Positions 1 to 11,497 of a DNA stretch of 64,000 nucleotides are shown here, piece after piece. How positions within the stretch are numbered: position 1 is the first letter of the stretch; the number at the start of each line of letters is the position of its first letter. The DNA is taken from positions 25,598,046 to 25,662,045 of the forward strand of contig NC_081547.1 of NCBI RefSeq assembly GCF_901000735.1. Direction: 5' to 3'. This DNA is from Corylus avellana. Lineage: Eukaryota > Streptophyta > Magnoliopsida > Fagales > Betulaceae. The notes beneath the pieces are model-generated. The model was given only the letters and a program-made list of their open reading frames with translations, was not told where the DNA came from and ran no database searches. Both the position numbers and the translations under genes were made by a program.

Positions 1-396
1 GGCACTGCAGAGCACAAGAAGAAAAAGAAAATCAAATTGACAGTTTCACCAGGCCCCGTGGAGATGAATCAAAATCCGCCATCCCAAGCGGTCAGGAAAT
101 GCATGCATTGTGAGATAACCAAGACTCCCCAATGGCGGGCAGGCCCATTGGGGCCAAAAACACTTTGCAATGCATGTGGCGTTCGCTACAAGTCAGGCCG
201 GCTCTTCCCTGAATACCGGCCTGCAGCAAGCCCAACATTTGTTCCATCCTTGCACTCGAATTCCCATAAGAAGGTCATTGAAATGAGAAACAAGACTGGT
301 GAGAGGCCAGCTATAGCTGAGACAGCACCAACCATGACTGCCTCGCCGGAGCTCATTCCAAATGCAAATAGCAGCCTTGGGCTGGATTACATTTAG
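1..396 (+). CDS. GATA-type zinc-finger transcription factor, C-terminal part (5' end outside window)
   Basis: Frame 1 is open from the first base of the window and ends at a TAG at 394-396, so only the C-terminal 131 residues are present. The sequence shows one plant GATA finger of the C-X2-C-X18-C-X2-C type (CMHC ... CNAC), with the typical TPQWR core and the [13 protein letters not shown] basic tail that follows it. A lysine-rich stretch (HKKKKKIK) precedes the finger and is a possible nuclear localisation signal. The tail contains the VIEMRNK element common in GATA subfamily I (class A) factors. By family knowledge these proteins bind WGATAR sites and act in the nucleus in light, hormone and developmental control. 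The exact paralogue cannot be decided from this fragment. The start and any upstream intron lie outside the window. Confidence 0.95.
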   Translation, partial: GTAEHKKKKKIKLTVSPGPVEMNQNPPSQAVRKCMHCEITKTPQWRAGPLGPKTLCNACGVRYKSGRLFPEYRPAASPTFVPSLHSNSHKKVIEMRNKTGERPAIAETAPTMTASPELIPNANSSLGLDYI

Positions 397-3270
397 GGAG
401 GATGAGAGAGATGTGTTCCTTGTCGGAACCTTTTCTCTTCACTGCCTCCTTTACCTCTCTTATGTTATTTCTCTGTTATTTCATCATTTCTTTTGTTCAT
501 TGCTTATTTTGTACAGGGATGGAATGGGGGGGCAATAGGAGAAATAGATGACCATATTTTAGCTTGTAGAGGAGGATTGAAATGACAGAATTGAAAAATG
601 GGTAGAAAAAGATGCAAGTTTTAAGGGTAGAGTTTAGGTTAAGTGATGGTTAGTAGGTCCTTAAAAGGTAAGTAGGTGTGAGAGTCTGTGTTGTCTCTTA
701 GTTTGCATTCTTTTCTTTCTGTTCCTTTTCATGGGAATTCTTTTTGCAGTTCATTTGTAGTAGAAAATTCTGAGATGAGTAATGGAATTTGAGATTTGTT
801 ATGCTTCACCAAATTCTGTATTTTCTCCTTGTTTCTTCTTTTCCCACTTCTTTTGTTCCTATACATGAAACGACATGTCGCAGAGACGCAAAATGGACTA
901 TTCTTATCCACTCTTTTGCACATTATCACTAGCTTCGTTATTATTGAACCCTTGAGAAATATGTTGGGATACCATTTAAGTCTATGAGTTTTGTTTAATA
1001 ATGTCTTAATATTATATTAACCACCCATTCTTGTAACCAGTATCTCATACAGACTGAATTACCTTATATTCTTACAGGTGAATATTCCAATAGGATTTAA
1101 TAAACAATTTGGATGAACTTCTTTTTGTTACTTTTTGGATTAAACCAAGATATGTCTTTGATATTGGTGGTAAGTGTATTGCTTTTTGAAGTAAACTTTG
1201 CTTAAAGTCAGGCTGAAAAAGCAAGAAAAGGAGTTTAGTTTTTATCCCCACCTCTTTCTTTACAGCTTCAGATTCTTTATTTAGATCCTTACCTTCTTGC
1301 CGTTGTTTTTGCTTTTTCCTTGGTCTCCAATGAAGCCTGTGCTCTACTTCAATGCCACAGCTTGTCAACATAGTGGAAGGATCTGATTGGCAATTTGTTA
1401 GTGCTTTTCTATTACTTTTAGGCCTAATTGGTCTTCTGCTTTGGTTGGCTATACTTTTATTGGTTTTTGAAGCTAAAATGGAGTACAGTTTGACTCCAAA
1501 AGGACAAGTACAATGTTCTTGTGCACATGGCGGGAGTACTTTGCTGTTCTGATCTGGTATTTTTGCACATTGCAAGAAAATGGTTTCAGTCACCATCAAT
1601 GAAAATGATATAGATGGTGAGAACTTCCATCAATGATGGGTATTGATAAGGCCACTCACATGGGATATTTATTTATTTATTTTTTTCAAGTAAGAGAGAA
1701 ACAGAAAAACAACAAGCTTTAGAGGGATCTAAAAAATTTGCACTTCTGCAAATCTTTTTAGCTTTCTAGGAAGAGTTCGGAAGGGTGAGGAGAACGTCAG
1801 AGATAATGAGATGGCGAGTGGCACATGTATCTCAGACATTCTTCAAATAATATTGCATATGAGACTCAATTTGGGACATAAAATCTCTTCCTGGTCCTCT
1901 TAGTTTGCCTTTATTCTGCCTAACTTGAGAGGAAGGGTGATTAGTGATAATAATTTATGAGGATGATTTAAGTAATGTGCAAAACGCGGTTAGGTGTGAT
2001 TGAAATGACAACTTCCAACGCGTTTACATTGGCCAGAGCCTTTCACTGTCCACATGACTTGTTGGATTAAAAATATAAAAAATAGAACATGGCCAAACGG
2101 GGTAATTTAGCAATTTGGGTAACAAATATTAGAGCCGTTCGAACAAACTTTGGACGACCCGCCCACTTATTAAGGTGGGTGAAACTTATAGAAGAAGCTA
2201 TTTCACATTTTGCTACCTGAATTGCTGAATATCGGGATCTCTGAATGGCCCGAACCTACCGGAATACATTATTGGGTTGGTGATTTTCATAACTTGCTTT
2301 GGGCTTGAGTAAAATGATACCCATGATGGCTAGGATCGTTTTGAGGGCATTCGGCAATACGTCTCAATCTGACCCACCGCAACCTAATGATTGAACATTT
2401 ACAACTAAATTACCAACAAATCAATAGTATTTAGGGCATAAAACCAAATTGGGTGCATCAATCATTTCGGTTGCTTTCATTTCTTATGCTGACTTAACAT
2501 TTAATCATATCGTATGAAGTCCTTTCAAAGACATGTTTTTAAGATGTGCTTTCATTATGACTCTTATTTGTATTGCAACATCAAAAACAACACAGTGCTG
2601 CAATTCTCCCCCCCAACTGACCCAAATAAGGTGTACCCTCCTAACCTGAAAATCTCATTCAACCTTGTCTCATGTTCATGTCACTGTCACCCACTAAAAT
2701 GTAAACTATCACGTGACAGTCCACAAGACATTTATCACGTGAAACTTACAGTATCAGGTACTAAATTGTAAACTGAAACGTGACAGTTTACGTAACACTT
2801 ATTTTCATAAAAAATAGGTTGACGCTTGAATTTTTTTGTAAGAAATCTGCGTTCTTTATATTAAATTGGATGGATTTCTTTTTGTAATGGAAAGTTCAAG
2901 AGTGATGGCTTTTGTGATAAATTGAATCTTTGAAAATATTCTTTAAGATAAAACTATCAATAAAACCCAGCTGTCTGTAAATTGTTGGAATTTTTTTTTT
3001 TTTTTTTTTTTTAAGGGCCATAATTGGTAACATGATTTTGTCCTGTTATGGGTATTTGGGCTCCAAGCCGAAGTAAAGTTTTGGGCTAGAATGAAGATCA
3101 TGAACCTGGCAAACAATGACCAAAAATGCTTTTCCGAAACCCCAAACTGGCCTTGTGAAATTCTATCAAATGGTTGGGTTGGACTGGCACAAGATTTTGC
3201 TAGGCAGTTAGCATTTTGAGGCTTATTTTTGTTCGTTCACATCTACTTATAAATTAGACCATAAAAGGAC
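397..3270. other. 3' untranslated region of the GATA gene, then intergenic DNA without a recognisable gene
   Basis: The first few hundred bases after the GATA stop are T-rich and probably contain its 3' untranslated region. Beyond about 750 the sequence is AT-rich. A 175-codon reading frame on the minus strand (1072-1599) has no recognisable domain and no splice support. Two CACGTG palindromes lie at about 2710-2740 within a set of related short repeats. A poly(T) run lies near 2992-3013. Confidence 0.6.
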
Positions 3271-3271
3271 A

Positions 3272-3505
3272 TAAATTTCCTTCAGACCAATCGAATGAAA
3301 TATCCTCCAACCCATTCTTTAAAATAGTGCCAAGTGTCTATAAACATTTAAAAGGCACTTTAGATTCTAAACGTCATCAATAGCAGTTTGCTAACTTAGA
3401 CTAAATTTAATGTGCTTTTTAAATATTTATAAACACTGAGCACTATTTTAAATGAGTTGAAAAATATTTTCTATAGATTGGTTTAGAATGCCCACCATAA
3501 ATTGA
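3272..3505. repeat. Palindromic MITE-like fold-back element
   Basis: Two arms of about 110 bases are imperfect reverse complements. The left arm runs from the ACCAATCG stretch through TTTAAAATAGTGCCAAGTGT and CTATAAACATTTAAAA. The right arm carries the reverse complement, TTTAAATATTTATAAACACT, then GAGCACTATTTTAAATGAG and AGATTGGTTT. The centre is around 3380-3400. There is no open reading frame, which suits a non-autonomous transposon. No clear target-site duplication was found, so superfamily and exact ends are uncertain. Confidence 0.7.
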
Positions 3506-5094
3506 GACCTTTCATTTGATTTTATTCCACCGTGAGTGAGATGCTCTTCCTTAAATATACTTGAAAAAAGAAAGGATCCTATTCCCATTTTCCATGGGTC
3601 AAAGAATCAAAATTTCTAGTCCCATCTCAGTAATTACTAATTAGTTCCTCAAAAGTGGAGCTAATTTATGAGAGCATTGAGGCGTTAAACAGTTGTCAGA
3701 GAGCTTCTCTGAAGCCCATGAGTTATCAGTTATGGGCTAGGCTCACAAAATGGCTTGTATTGTAGACCCAGTCCCCAATGGCGTATGGCCCCGACTGTTT
3801 GAGCCACAATTCATATGCCATGCTGACCCCAAAACTTACCCTAATTAGGCCAACATATCCATTTCAATTTTCAACTTAATTTTGAGCGGATTTATTTTAC
3901 TGTTTTTATATTTAATGATGTACATTAATGATATATTTATTTAAAGATGTGGGCATTTTAACAAAGAATTTGTGAAATTAAAAGAGATTAAAACATGAGA
4001 TATTAACATTGCAAATTTTTAAACTTCATTCTAGATTATTATGGTTGTAAAACCTCTTATACTTTGGGGGGGTGTAAGTGAAGATTTTGCTAAAAACTTT
4101 AAACAACATGACAATATATTTATCACGCGTTAGTTCTGTAAAAGGTTGCATGCAAGAATGTCGTCAGGGCTCATTAACCACCTTCTGCAAGAAAAGCAAG
4201 AATTGTTTGTGGATTGAGATTAGCAACTTGAACATCAGTTATAAAGAACTTATAAGAAACTCACTTGTCAGAATAAATTTTGGACTTTCTAACTATTTGA
4301 ATGGATAGATGGTCTCACAATTACTGCTCAAATTACAACAATTTGACTTGCAAATTGAAAGTGATTTCAATCTCTTGAAGAAGAATGTGAATGGTTAACC
4401 AAATTGTAGAGCCCCTTAATGTTGGGGCAATACACACTCGTGTCTCCAAGTCAAGAACTTGGTATAATAACATCATAGGATACCATTTTTAATTAACATT
4501 AATATTTTAAGGTTACGAGTTTGAATACAATTATTTAACATTAATATTAATAACTCATTGATTTAATACAATAATTACGACGGTCAAATTTTTGTTTTGA
4601 GTAACACGAGACCCCGTTGATGAAACCAAAGAAATCAAATTGCAATATTGTAATTAGTTGACCGATCGAAGGCTGCAACTTTAATTAATTGTGAAGCGAA
4701 ACACATAAGCAAGACCGCCGGCCACGGCCACCGGAGCGGCGTATGAGGTGGCCCGGCCTGCGCGTGGACATGTGTTGCATTGAATGTTGAAGCACCCCAT
4801 CTGTTGGCCGTGTCTCATGCATCGACGATCCCAGTGGGGATCATAATAATTTATTGCTGTCCCTTGCAAATTCATCACAACCCCACAACACCCATCACGA
4901 TGTGCCAACTACACCAACTCATCAGCATCGCACGGCTCAGCTCGATCTTCTCAATCGCGCTTATATATGATGTTGATGGATACAAAATTAAGACTCATTA
5001 CTCCTACTCAAAACATTACAAAATGTCATTAAAAAAAACAATATCTCGTGTTCTATTTGATAAAACAGTCAACTCTTGGATGGAGTAATAAAAT
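3506..5094. other. Intergenic DNA, no supported gene
   Basis: AT-rich sequence with short chance reading frames. The only compositional contrast is a more GC-rich patch around 4700-4800, which holds a small minus-strand reading frame described separately. Confidence 0.5.
4681..4875 (-). CDS. Small cysteine-containing reading frame, uncertain
   Basis: A 64-codon minus-strand frame starts at an ATG at 4875-4873. It encodes four cysteines in its middle (RRCMRHG, GCFNIQCNTCPRAGR) and ends in a hydrophobic, alanine- and valine-rich stretch (about residues 43-60). The patch is richer in GC than its surroundings. A TATATAA sequence lies about 90 bases upstream on the same strand, near 4960-4970. 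I recognise no family. It could be a short peptide gene, the last exon of a decayed gene, or chance. Confidence 0.15.
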   Translation of the reverse strand: MNLQGTAINYYDPHWDRRCMRHGQQMGCFNIQCNTCPRAGRATSYAAPVAVAGGLAYVFRFTIN

Positions 5095-5262
5095 TTTAAC
5101 CCGACACGAATACGACACATAATTTTAGGACTAGAATTTAGGTGAAACAGTTCATGATCCATTTAATAAACATGTTGTGTTCGGGTCAACATAAACGAGT
5201 TTATAAATTAATCAGAGTGACACGAACTCGACACAAAAACCCCCGTTTTGACAGCCCGAAAG
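5095..5262. repeat. Truncated hAT-like MITE remnant
   Basis: The segment opens with repeated ACCCGACACGAATACGACAC-type words and ends with TTTTGACAGCCCGA, whose reverse complement begins GGGCTGTCAAAA. This GGGCTGTCAA end with CGTGTCGGGT-like internal words matches a type of non-autonomous hAT element common in plant intergenic DNA. The matching terminal repeat on the left is missing or decayed, so the left boundary is approximate. Confidence 0.45.
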
Positions 5263-6007
5263 TCTAAGTCTATGAGAATACCATGTCTTTTATTAATTTA
5301 TAATAAGATTATAGTAAAAATATAATAGCCAATTAAACATATTGTTTAATTTGGCTTTTTTCCGTGCAATGGGACCATGTAATATAGTTGATTTATGTGC
5401 ATTAGCACATCCGACATGCTTAGTATAAGATGACGGGGATATGTTAAATCGACATGACCAGATGCCGTAGCATTTTCCCAAAGTATAAGCGTGTTGGAAA
5501 CAAAATTCAACCGTAGCTTCACAAACAAACAAATAAAATAAATAAATAAAATTGAACGAAAGAAAAAGAAATGTTGGAAGTTAGGATGGGATTTCACTTG
5601 TAGGGCCAGAAGTAACGACAGAGATTCCCCAAGTGGGGCCTACACATTTGTGGGCCCCCTCACGTCCGCGTCCCAACACGTCACTGACGAGACGAGATTC
5701 ACACAGCATGCATGTGGGACAACCATCCGCCTCCTGCCACGTGGAACAGAACAATCCCTCGCACGCGACAAAGATCGTTTTACAGTTTTTTCACACGTAC
5801 GGCCGTACTACAACCTAAACGTGGCCGCTTTGGTTGGACTATTACCGGTTGGCTGGCTGTGATTGAACGGCTCCGATCCCATCAAACATGAACCCCCAAA
5901 ACTTTTTGTCTTGCTACCAACAAATTTTTTTTCAAATTAGTTGTAAAAGTGGCTATATATATATATATAAAATTTTATTAAAAAATTATGTGTTTTTTTT
6001 ATGTTAA
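5263..6007. other. Intergenic DNA with a GC-richer stretch
   Basis: Between about 5620 and 5870 the sequence is clearly richer in GC. It contains several ACGTGG/CACGT words of the ABRE or G-box type, as well as GGGGCC and a CGTACGGCCGTACT palindrome-like patch near 5798-5811. Such composition can mark a promoter, but no gene was found on either side. A (TA)n run lies at about 5954-5969. Confidence 0.35.
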
Positions 6008-6450
6008 TTTAAAAATTAGAGAAAATTTTAAAAAATTGTCATGAACTTTCAGTCGTTTTAATACTATCATCTAAAATTTAAAAATTCTTAATTAAGAGTA
6101 TCGAACTTTCAATTTTTTTTAATTACCCAATTTGGTTAGTTAGGATATTTTATTAATTTTTATCAAAATGTCCAGTACCCATTTTTTTTATTTAAAAAAT
6201 TGCAAAATTGCAAAAATATATATATATATATATATATAAACGCATGAATCTTTATAAATTTTTATTTTATTTTTTATTAAAAAAAAAATTGATATTTCGG
6301 AAATTTTGATAATATTTAATAATTTTTTTTTTACCAAATTTGAGTAATTGAAATAAATTGAAAGTTCGATGCCCTTCCTTGAGAGTTTTTGAACAACTTT
6401 CAAAATGCATGAAAGTTTATGAGAGTTTTTATAAAATTTTCCTTAAAATT
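6008..6450. repeat. Large imperfect inverted repeat containing a (TA)n core
   Basis: The left arm contains TTGTCATGAACTTTCAG, then TATCGAACTTTCAATTTTTT and CCCAATTTGGT. The right arm contains these in reverse complement (ACCAAATTTGAGTAATTGAA, AAATTGAAAGTTCGATGCCC, CATGAAAGTTTATGAG). The spacer holds (TA)n at about 6215-6238. The layout fits a decayed fold-back transposon of roughly 440 bases. The ends are approximate. Confidence 0.55.
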
Positions 6451-6642
6451 ATGTATTTTTCACCCGTTAAGAAACATAAAAAATATATTTAATTTAATTG
6501 ATTTGGGATGTCCAATAAATTAGAAAAGAAAAACAGAAAGAGGGAGGTCCATTGAGACAATGAATCCAACAAAAGTAAATAAAAAAAAAACAAAAATGCA
6601 TCCAATAAAACGTAGAAAGCATCTTTCTTTAATTTGACTTGC

Positions 6643-6664
6643 AATATATATATATATATATATA
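6643..6664. repeat. (TA)n microsatellite
   Basis: An uninterrupted run of about eleven TA units in an AT-rich setting. Confidence 0.85.
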
Positions 6665-7640
6665 GCGTGAAAACCAAACCTCTCTCCTCCAAGTTCCAAG
6701 AAAAAAAAGACATTAATAGAGAGACGTGGTAATTTATTTTTGTTTGTGTAGAGGGAGAGGGTGGTCCTTATCAAAGGCCACACGAAGAAAGACAACCACA
6801 GGACAATCCCTAAAACAGGGATTGGATAGGGTGGGGTAGGTGCTCCAAGCCCAAAGAAAATGAAGGGGGAAAATAAAGTCCAACAACATTCATGAGACGT
6901 CAATTAATTAAAATTAATACGTGGGTCAAGTGTTGAAGTTTGTTGAGGAAGATGTGGGTTTAAGACAATAATGGTGTCATTATCAATGTTTTGTTTTGTT
7001 TCGTCTCCAACTGCTTTTGTTTGATCCCTCACCTCCATTTATGGCCTGTGTCTTTGGTTAGAGGGTCTCTTTCTTCGTGTTAGAAATTTAGAGATTCTCT
7101 AAATGATACATTTGTTTTGCTTCACATTGACACAAATTCATGGCTGTCGTCTCCCACTATACGTTTGAGAGAGAGAGCTAGCTTGTCCAATATATACTTA
7201 AAACTTGAAAGCTCATGTTAATAGACGGGATGGCCGGATTTGAGAAGTTTTACGGTTTAATTTGGAGAGAAAAACTTCACCTGGTGTATTTGATTTTTTT
7301 TTTTCCTTCTTTTTGGCATTAATTATAGATTTATTGGAAATGCACCAATTTTGGTTTTAAGTAGGGGAAAATGGATCAGTAAGGGTTTAGGTAGAGTTGA
7401 AGGTTATTTCTAGGGTTATGCCCCCTTTCATCACTTCCTGGTCCAAAATCGCTTTCTTTGGCAATATCAATTCCTTTGATGGGCGTAGTCATTTATTTGA
7501 CAAATTTCCAACTATTATAAAGATGGCCTTGTTCTCTTTGTTTTTTATGTTTTTATAATTCTCCTCTTTTTTCCTTCCCCACATTGAATTAAAAACAAAA
7601 AGGGGAGAAATGGCATGCATAAGGTCAAATCAAATGGTTT
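6665..7640. other. Intergenic DNA, no supported gene
   Basis: AT-rich and pyrimidine-rich stretches. Open frames here are low-complexity (phenylalanine- and leucine-rich) and have no protein-like features. Confidence 0.5.
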
Positions 7641-7721
7641 CTAAAAGGTAGCTTAATCGGCTGTGTACCATGCCTCATGAAGCGGATGTCACTAGTTCAA
7701 ATCCCACCTCAAAAAAAAAAG
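7641..7721 (+). mobile_element. Very short tRNA-derived SINE, copy 1
   Basis: The element starts AAAAGGTAGCTTAATCGGCTG, which resembles the polymerase III A box of a tRNA gene, apart from one extra base. About 40 bases later comes CACTAGTTCAAATCCCACC, a B box (GTTCRANNCC). It ends in ten A residues. It is flanked by a target-site duplication: AGGTCAAATCAAATGGTTT at 7622-7640 and AGGTCAATCAAATGGTTT at 7722-7739, differing by one missing base. A-box/B-box order, A tail and a long target-site duplication together fit SINE retrotransposition. Two relatives lie at 20356-20447 and 58794-58888. Confidence 0.85.
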
Positions 7722-7992
7722 AGGTCAATCAAATGGTTTGACAGGTAGGAGATTGGCGTTCTTTAGTTTGTGCTCTTTACTGATTTAAAATATCTTTAGA
7801 AAAAAAAAATTATAATTTTTTCTTGTTTGATTGAAATCTAAACATGATCATCAAAATATTGTTTACCATTTAACTTGTATTAAACATTATTATCTCACCA
7901 CCTCACCCGGAAACTACCCAAGAATATTGGATATTTATATCCAATTTGTCAAAATACGCAAAGATTGAGTAGTTGGTATGTATTCATGCGAA

Positions 7993-8034
7993 TCACACAC
8001 ACACACACACACGCACATATATATATATATATAT
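7993..8034. repeat. Compound (AC)n(AT)n microsatellite
   Basis: About ten AC units followed by CGCAC and then about ten AT units. Confidence 0.9.
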
Positions 8035-8096
8035 TCATGCTACATTTGCCACTTAATGGCATATTTAATGTTGTGTTCTCCAGCTATTTTTGTCCA

Positions 8097-8330
8097 TTCA
8101 AAAAGTAAAAAAACAAAAATACTCATAAAGTATTACTAACTGGATATTCTCCAATAGATTTGAAATGGAGAGGATCCTCTCAATTTCAAATGAACGGGAT
8201 AATATCCAGTTCGTTTTAGTGGAAAGTATTTTTGTTCCCTCAAAAAGTGAAAAGATAAAAATACTCCTCTACTATAACTAACTAGATATTTTCCAGTTCA
8301 TTAATGGAGAGGATGACATTTTAACAACCC
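8097..8330. repeat. Fold-back repeat family, double copy
   Basis: Two overlapping palindromes share arms built on ACAAAAATACTC ... AACTGGATATTCTCC and the reverse complement (GATAATATCCAGTTCG ... AAGTATTTTTGTTCCCT, then GATAAAAATACTCCTC ... TAACTAGATATTTTCC). The same arms recur at 13895-13995 and 58203-58300, so this is a dispersed family of short non-coding palindromes. Confidence 0.6.
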
Positions 8331-8919
8331 AACATTTGACAAAATAATTTTCATTTAAAGCTAACTTTTCTTTTATTGAGGGTGGCTCATGACGACGGCT
8401 AACCCATTAGGGGTGGCTCACCACCACTCCTGTCCCAGTGGTTAGGGTTGGGTGGCAAAACCAAATTTTTTTTTGGGAGGTAGGTCGACCTCTTTAAACT
8501 TTGTTTTTCTTCTCAATCTTTTTTTTTTTTTTTTGTTATTTGTTATTAATATATTTTTATTTTAGTTTTCTTAGGAAAAATGGATATTTTAAGAAATTTC
8601 TTATCAAAATGGTCAAGTTGCTACTTTTCCATCCAACCGAATGGTCGAGGCTAGCTAACAGAGTGACTCATTTTCCATAATATAAATAGTTATTTTGTCA
8701 AACCTAACTCCTAGCATTACTCTTAATATTGATGTGTCTCAATCAAAAAATTGACAAATCAAGGCTATAAAACATAGCAAATTAATAAAATATCTATTAT
8801 TTGTTGTAGTTAAGGATCTTCCGACCCACCTTGTTTTCTTTACAATTAATGCATGATACATAAGGAAAATGACTATTTATTAAAAAAATAATAATAATCA
8901 TTACTAATAGAGTAATTCT

Positions 8920-9080
8920 AAGAACCATCTTTTTATTCTCTTTCTATCATTCTAAAGTTGATGTGGCTTTTAAAATCATCATTAAATTTTAGATGAATCA
9001 TACTTAAATTTTGATCCAATTGTGATTTTAAAAGCCACATCAATTTTAGGAGGATAAAAAAATAATTCCTAGCATTATTA
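8920..9080. repeat. MITE with strong inverted repeat, relative of the Mutator-type element at 22354
   Basis: The left end is GAGTAATTCTAAGAA. The inner arms, AAGTTGATGTGGCTTTTAAAATCA and its mirror TGATTTTAAAAGCCACATCAATTTT, are near-perfect reverse complements. The left terminus matches the element at 22354-22535, whose 9-base target-site duplication suggests a Mutator-like origin. The right end here is degenerate and no target-site duplication is clear. Confidence 0.65.
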
Positions 9081-10849
9081 ATGTTGATTTGTTTTTTCTT
9101 CATAATCCACCCTTGTCAATTTGAACAAGTTCGTTATGTGATAAAGAAAATTGAATCAGATAAGTAATATTAGATTCGAATAATGCTATTTAGTATATAC
9201 AACATCAATATCTCACAAATATTTCACTATATTGTCCTATCAAGGTTTAGTATTTTTCTTTTTTGATAACAATGCTTATTCTCTATTCATTTCATAAAAA
9301 TATAGTATGTTGTTTTAACAAAACAATATCATAGATACAATGAGAAATTTATTCCATCCAAATTTGATCTATGTTTTGTTTAACTCTTTGAATGTCACTG
9401 TTCCAATCAGTTTTTAGATCTTCTACATATTCAGGCGAATCACATCTTTAGCCGATGCCCGGTCTATCACAACTCTCTCAACTAGACAATGATTTCTTAG
9501 TTTTTCATCTCCGCTACAAGTGCATTTCCAAGCGCAATCCCTTTCAATGCCTCTAATATCGGTGACAATTCTTCCATATGCTGATAATTATTCCATCATC
9601 AGTCAATAATTTGTTCACAAAAAAGAACCAAAGAAAGGAAAAAATAAAAGACAGACCGGAGATTTAAGACTCTTAAGGTTAAATAAACCCTTAAAATAAA
9701 ACTAAAGAAAATTGAAACCCAAAAAAAGAAGAAAAAACTTTGCTCCAAAAATCGTTGTTGAAAGCAAATCCAGGGAGAAGACAAACAAAAACTACTGCAT
9801 AGCTTGAACATCAACATACTTACCATCATATTATCCAAAAAAAAAAAAAAAAAACCCAGGGAAGAAAGAGGACTTGAGGGAGGGAGGATCCTCCTAGAAA
9901 AATTATCCGGCAACTTGGCCTTGTCATATTAATATAGTGAAATATTAATCAAATACTAATGTGATATATAACATTTCTCATTAGACTCACATATTACCCT
10001 CAAACGAGTTCATTAAAGTATAAAACTGATACACAACAGAAATTAACTTTGTAATTTCCATTGTATTTTTACCACCAACGGTGAGTTTTTCCTATATTGT
10101 TGGATGTGGAATCTATCTATGTCAAGTACTTGCAAAATAAATTAAAATCAATTAAAATTAAAAAAAAAAAAAAAAATGTAGTCCCTGTCAAGTAACACTA
10201 CCCCGCAGTGCCTATAGTTTCCCAAATAGATAGGTACGAAGTCTATGTCAAGCAATTAATCTTGGAAACAAATGTTTCGAGAAGGCCAAGGAATAAGTAC
10301 TTTGGTAGCCAAGTACACCATTATTCATCAGTTTCTTTTTCTTTAGCTTCATTGCATTTCTTTAAAAATCCAATTAGTAGTAGGTGATTTACTTTTCTGT
10401 TATCGGGTGTTTTATCATATTGATTTGGTTGTGTTATGCATCGATTGAGATTTGGTGCAATAACTTGTATTTCACCCATTCATATAAAATGAACGCTCCA
10501 CTTTAGGACAACAAAAAATATAAGTCATTGGAGTGATTGAACCACTACTTTGTTCATAAAAGTGATTCGGTTACCTCTAAAATGATTATTGAGGGTTGCT
10601 AAATCACTTTTGTGACAAAATTGGTGATTCGATCAATCTCAAACCTACTATCGAGTTGATCGAATAACCCTCGTTGCCAAATGTGAGTGGACAGAGTTTT
10701 TTTTTCAAATTAGATTTGAAGAACTTCCTCCAAATTGGTCAATAAAATTAGCATGTGAAAAGAGAAGCACATGTTTTTTTTTTTTTTGGTGAGATTGGCC
10801 AGGAAAATTTGGTTTTGCTAAAATGAAGTCACCCATGGAGGTATTTTTA
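9081..10849. other. Intergenic DNA, no supported gene
   Basis: AT-rich sequence with scattered poly(A) runs (9838-9854 and about 10162-10176). The minus-strand frames around 9599-9913 and 10705-11024 are low complexity or antisense to the LINE remnant and have no domain. Confidence 0.5.
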
Positions 10850-11497
10850 CACACCAAAATATACTCATCAAGGAGACGGAAAATGCTATGGAAGAGTTCA
10901 AGCAAACTAGAATGGGTGCTCCCCTATACAACAACGTAGAGGCTGAACGAGTTAGAACAGCATGGACAGCTCCTCCAGTGGGATGGTACAAAACAAACTG
11001 GGACGCTGCCTTTGATAAACCCACCGGACAAGTTGGAATTGGCGTGGTGATACGTGACTCCTAAGGAAAGTTTATTGCGGCTAGGTCCTTGACACAGCAT
11101 GGCAATTTTAATCCAGTTGCAGAGGAGACATTAGCCTCATTCTACACAGCATGGTTTTGTACAAATATAAACGCCAAGCCCACCATTTTGGAAGGGGATG
11201 TCTTACAAGTGGTGAATGCCGTGAACTTAACCGAACAGAATTGGAGTAGGTTTGGACATCTTGTGGCAGACGTGCAGATTATTCTTCGCACATGGCCTGA
11301 GTGGAAGTGTTACCATGTCCACAGAGAAGCCAACCAAGCTGCTCATAGATTGGCTTGAATGGCCGTTCAAAATGTTACTGATATTTCTTGGATGGGAGAT
11401 ATTTCGAATTGCATCCGTAATATAATTTTGATGAAGCAAATTGCTTCATCTTTGACTCATTAATACAAGTTACAACTTTTTTTCAAAAAAAAAAAAA
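10850..11497 (+). pseudogene. 5'-truncated LINE remnant: RNase H-like domain of a non-LTR reverse transcriptase polyprotein
   Basis: Translation gives the typical C-terminal RNase H-like (RVT_3) module of plant L1-type elements: PPVGWYKTNWDAAFD, then GIGVVIRDS, then EETLASFYTAWFC, an EGD acidic motif (TILEGDVLQVVNAV) and the closing CYHVHREANQAAHRLA. The catalytic aspartate and glutamate positions are recognisable. Two in-frame stops (TAA at 11062-11064 and TGA at 11356-11358) break it. It ends in an A run near 11485-11497, as expected for a LINE 3' end. Everything upstream of the RNase H module is missing, so it is a dead insertion and not a host gene. Confidence 0.85.

Noticed and set aside
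1072..1599. 175-codon minus-strand open frame
   Set aside because: No recognisable domain, mixed low-complexity lysine-rich sequence, and an overlapping frame on the other strand. Nothing beyond length supports it.
6520..6903. 127-codon minus-strand open frame with hydrophobic stretches
   Set aside because: The hydrophobic residues come from T-rich DNA and a (TA)n microsatellite translated as YIYIYI. It is not a credible protein.
9350..9590. A possible RNase H-type LINE fragment on the minus strand
   Set aside because: A few words (EALKGIALGNALVAEM) look suggestive, but stops follow and no further motif could be placed.
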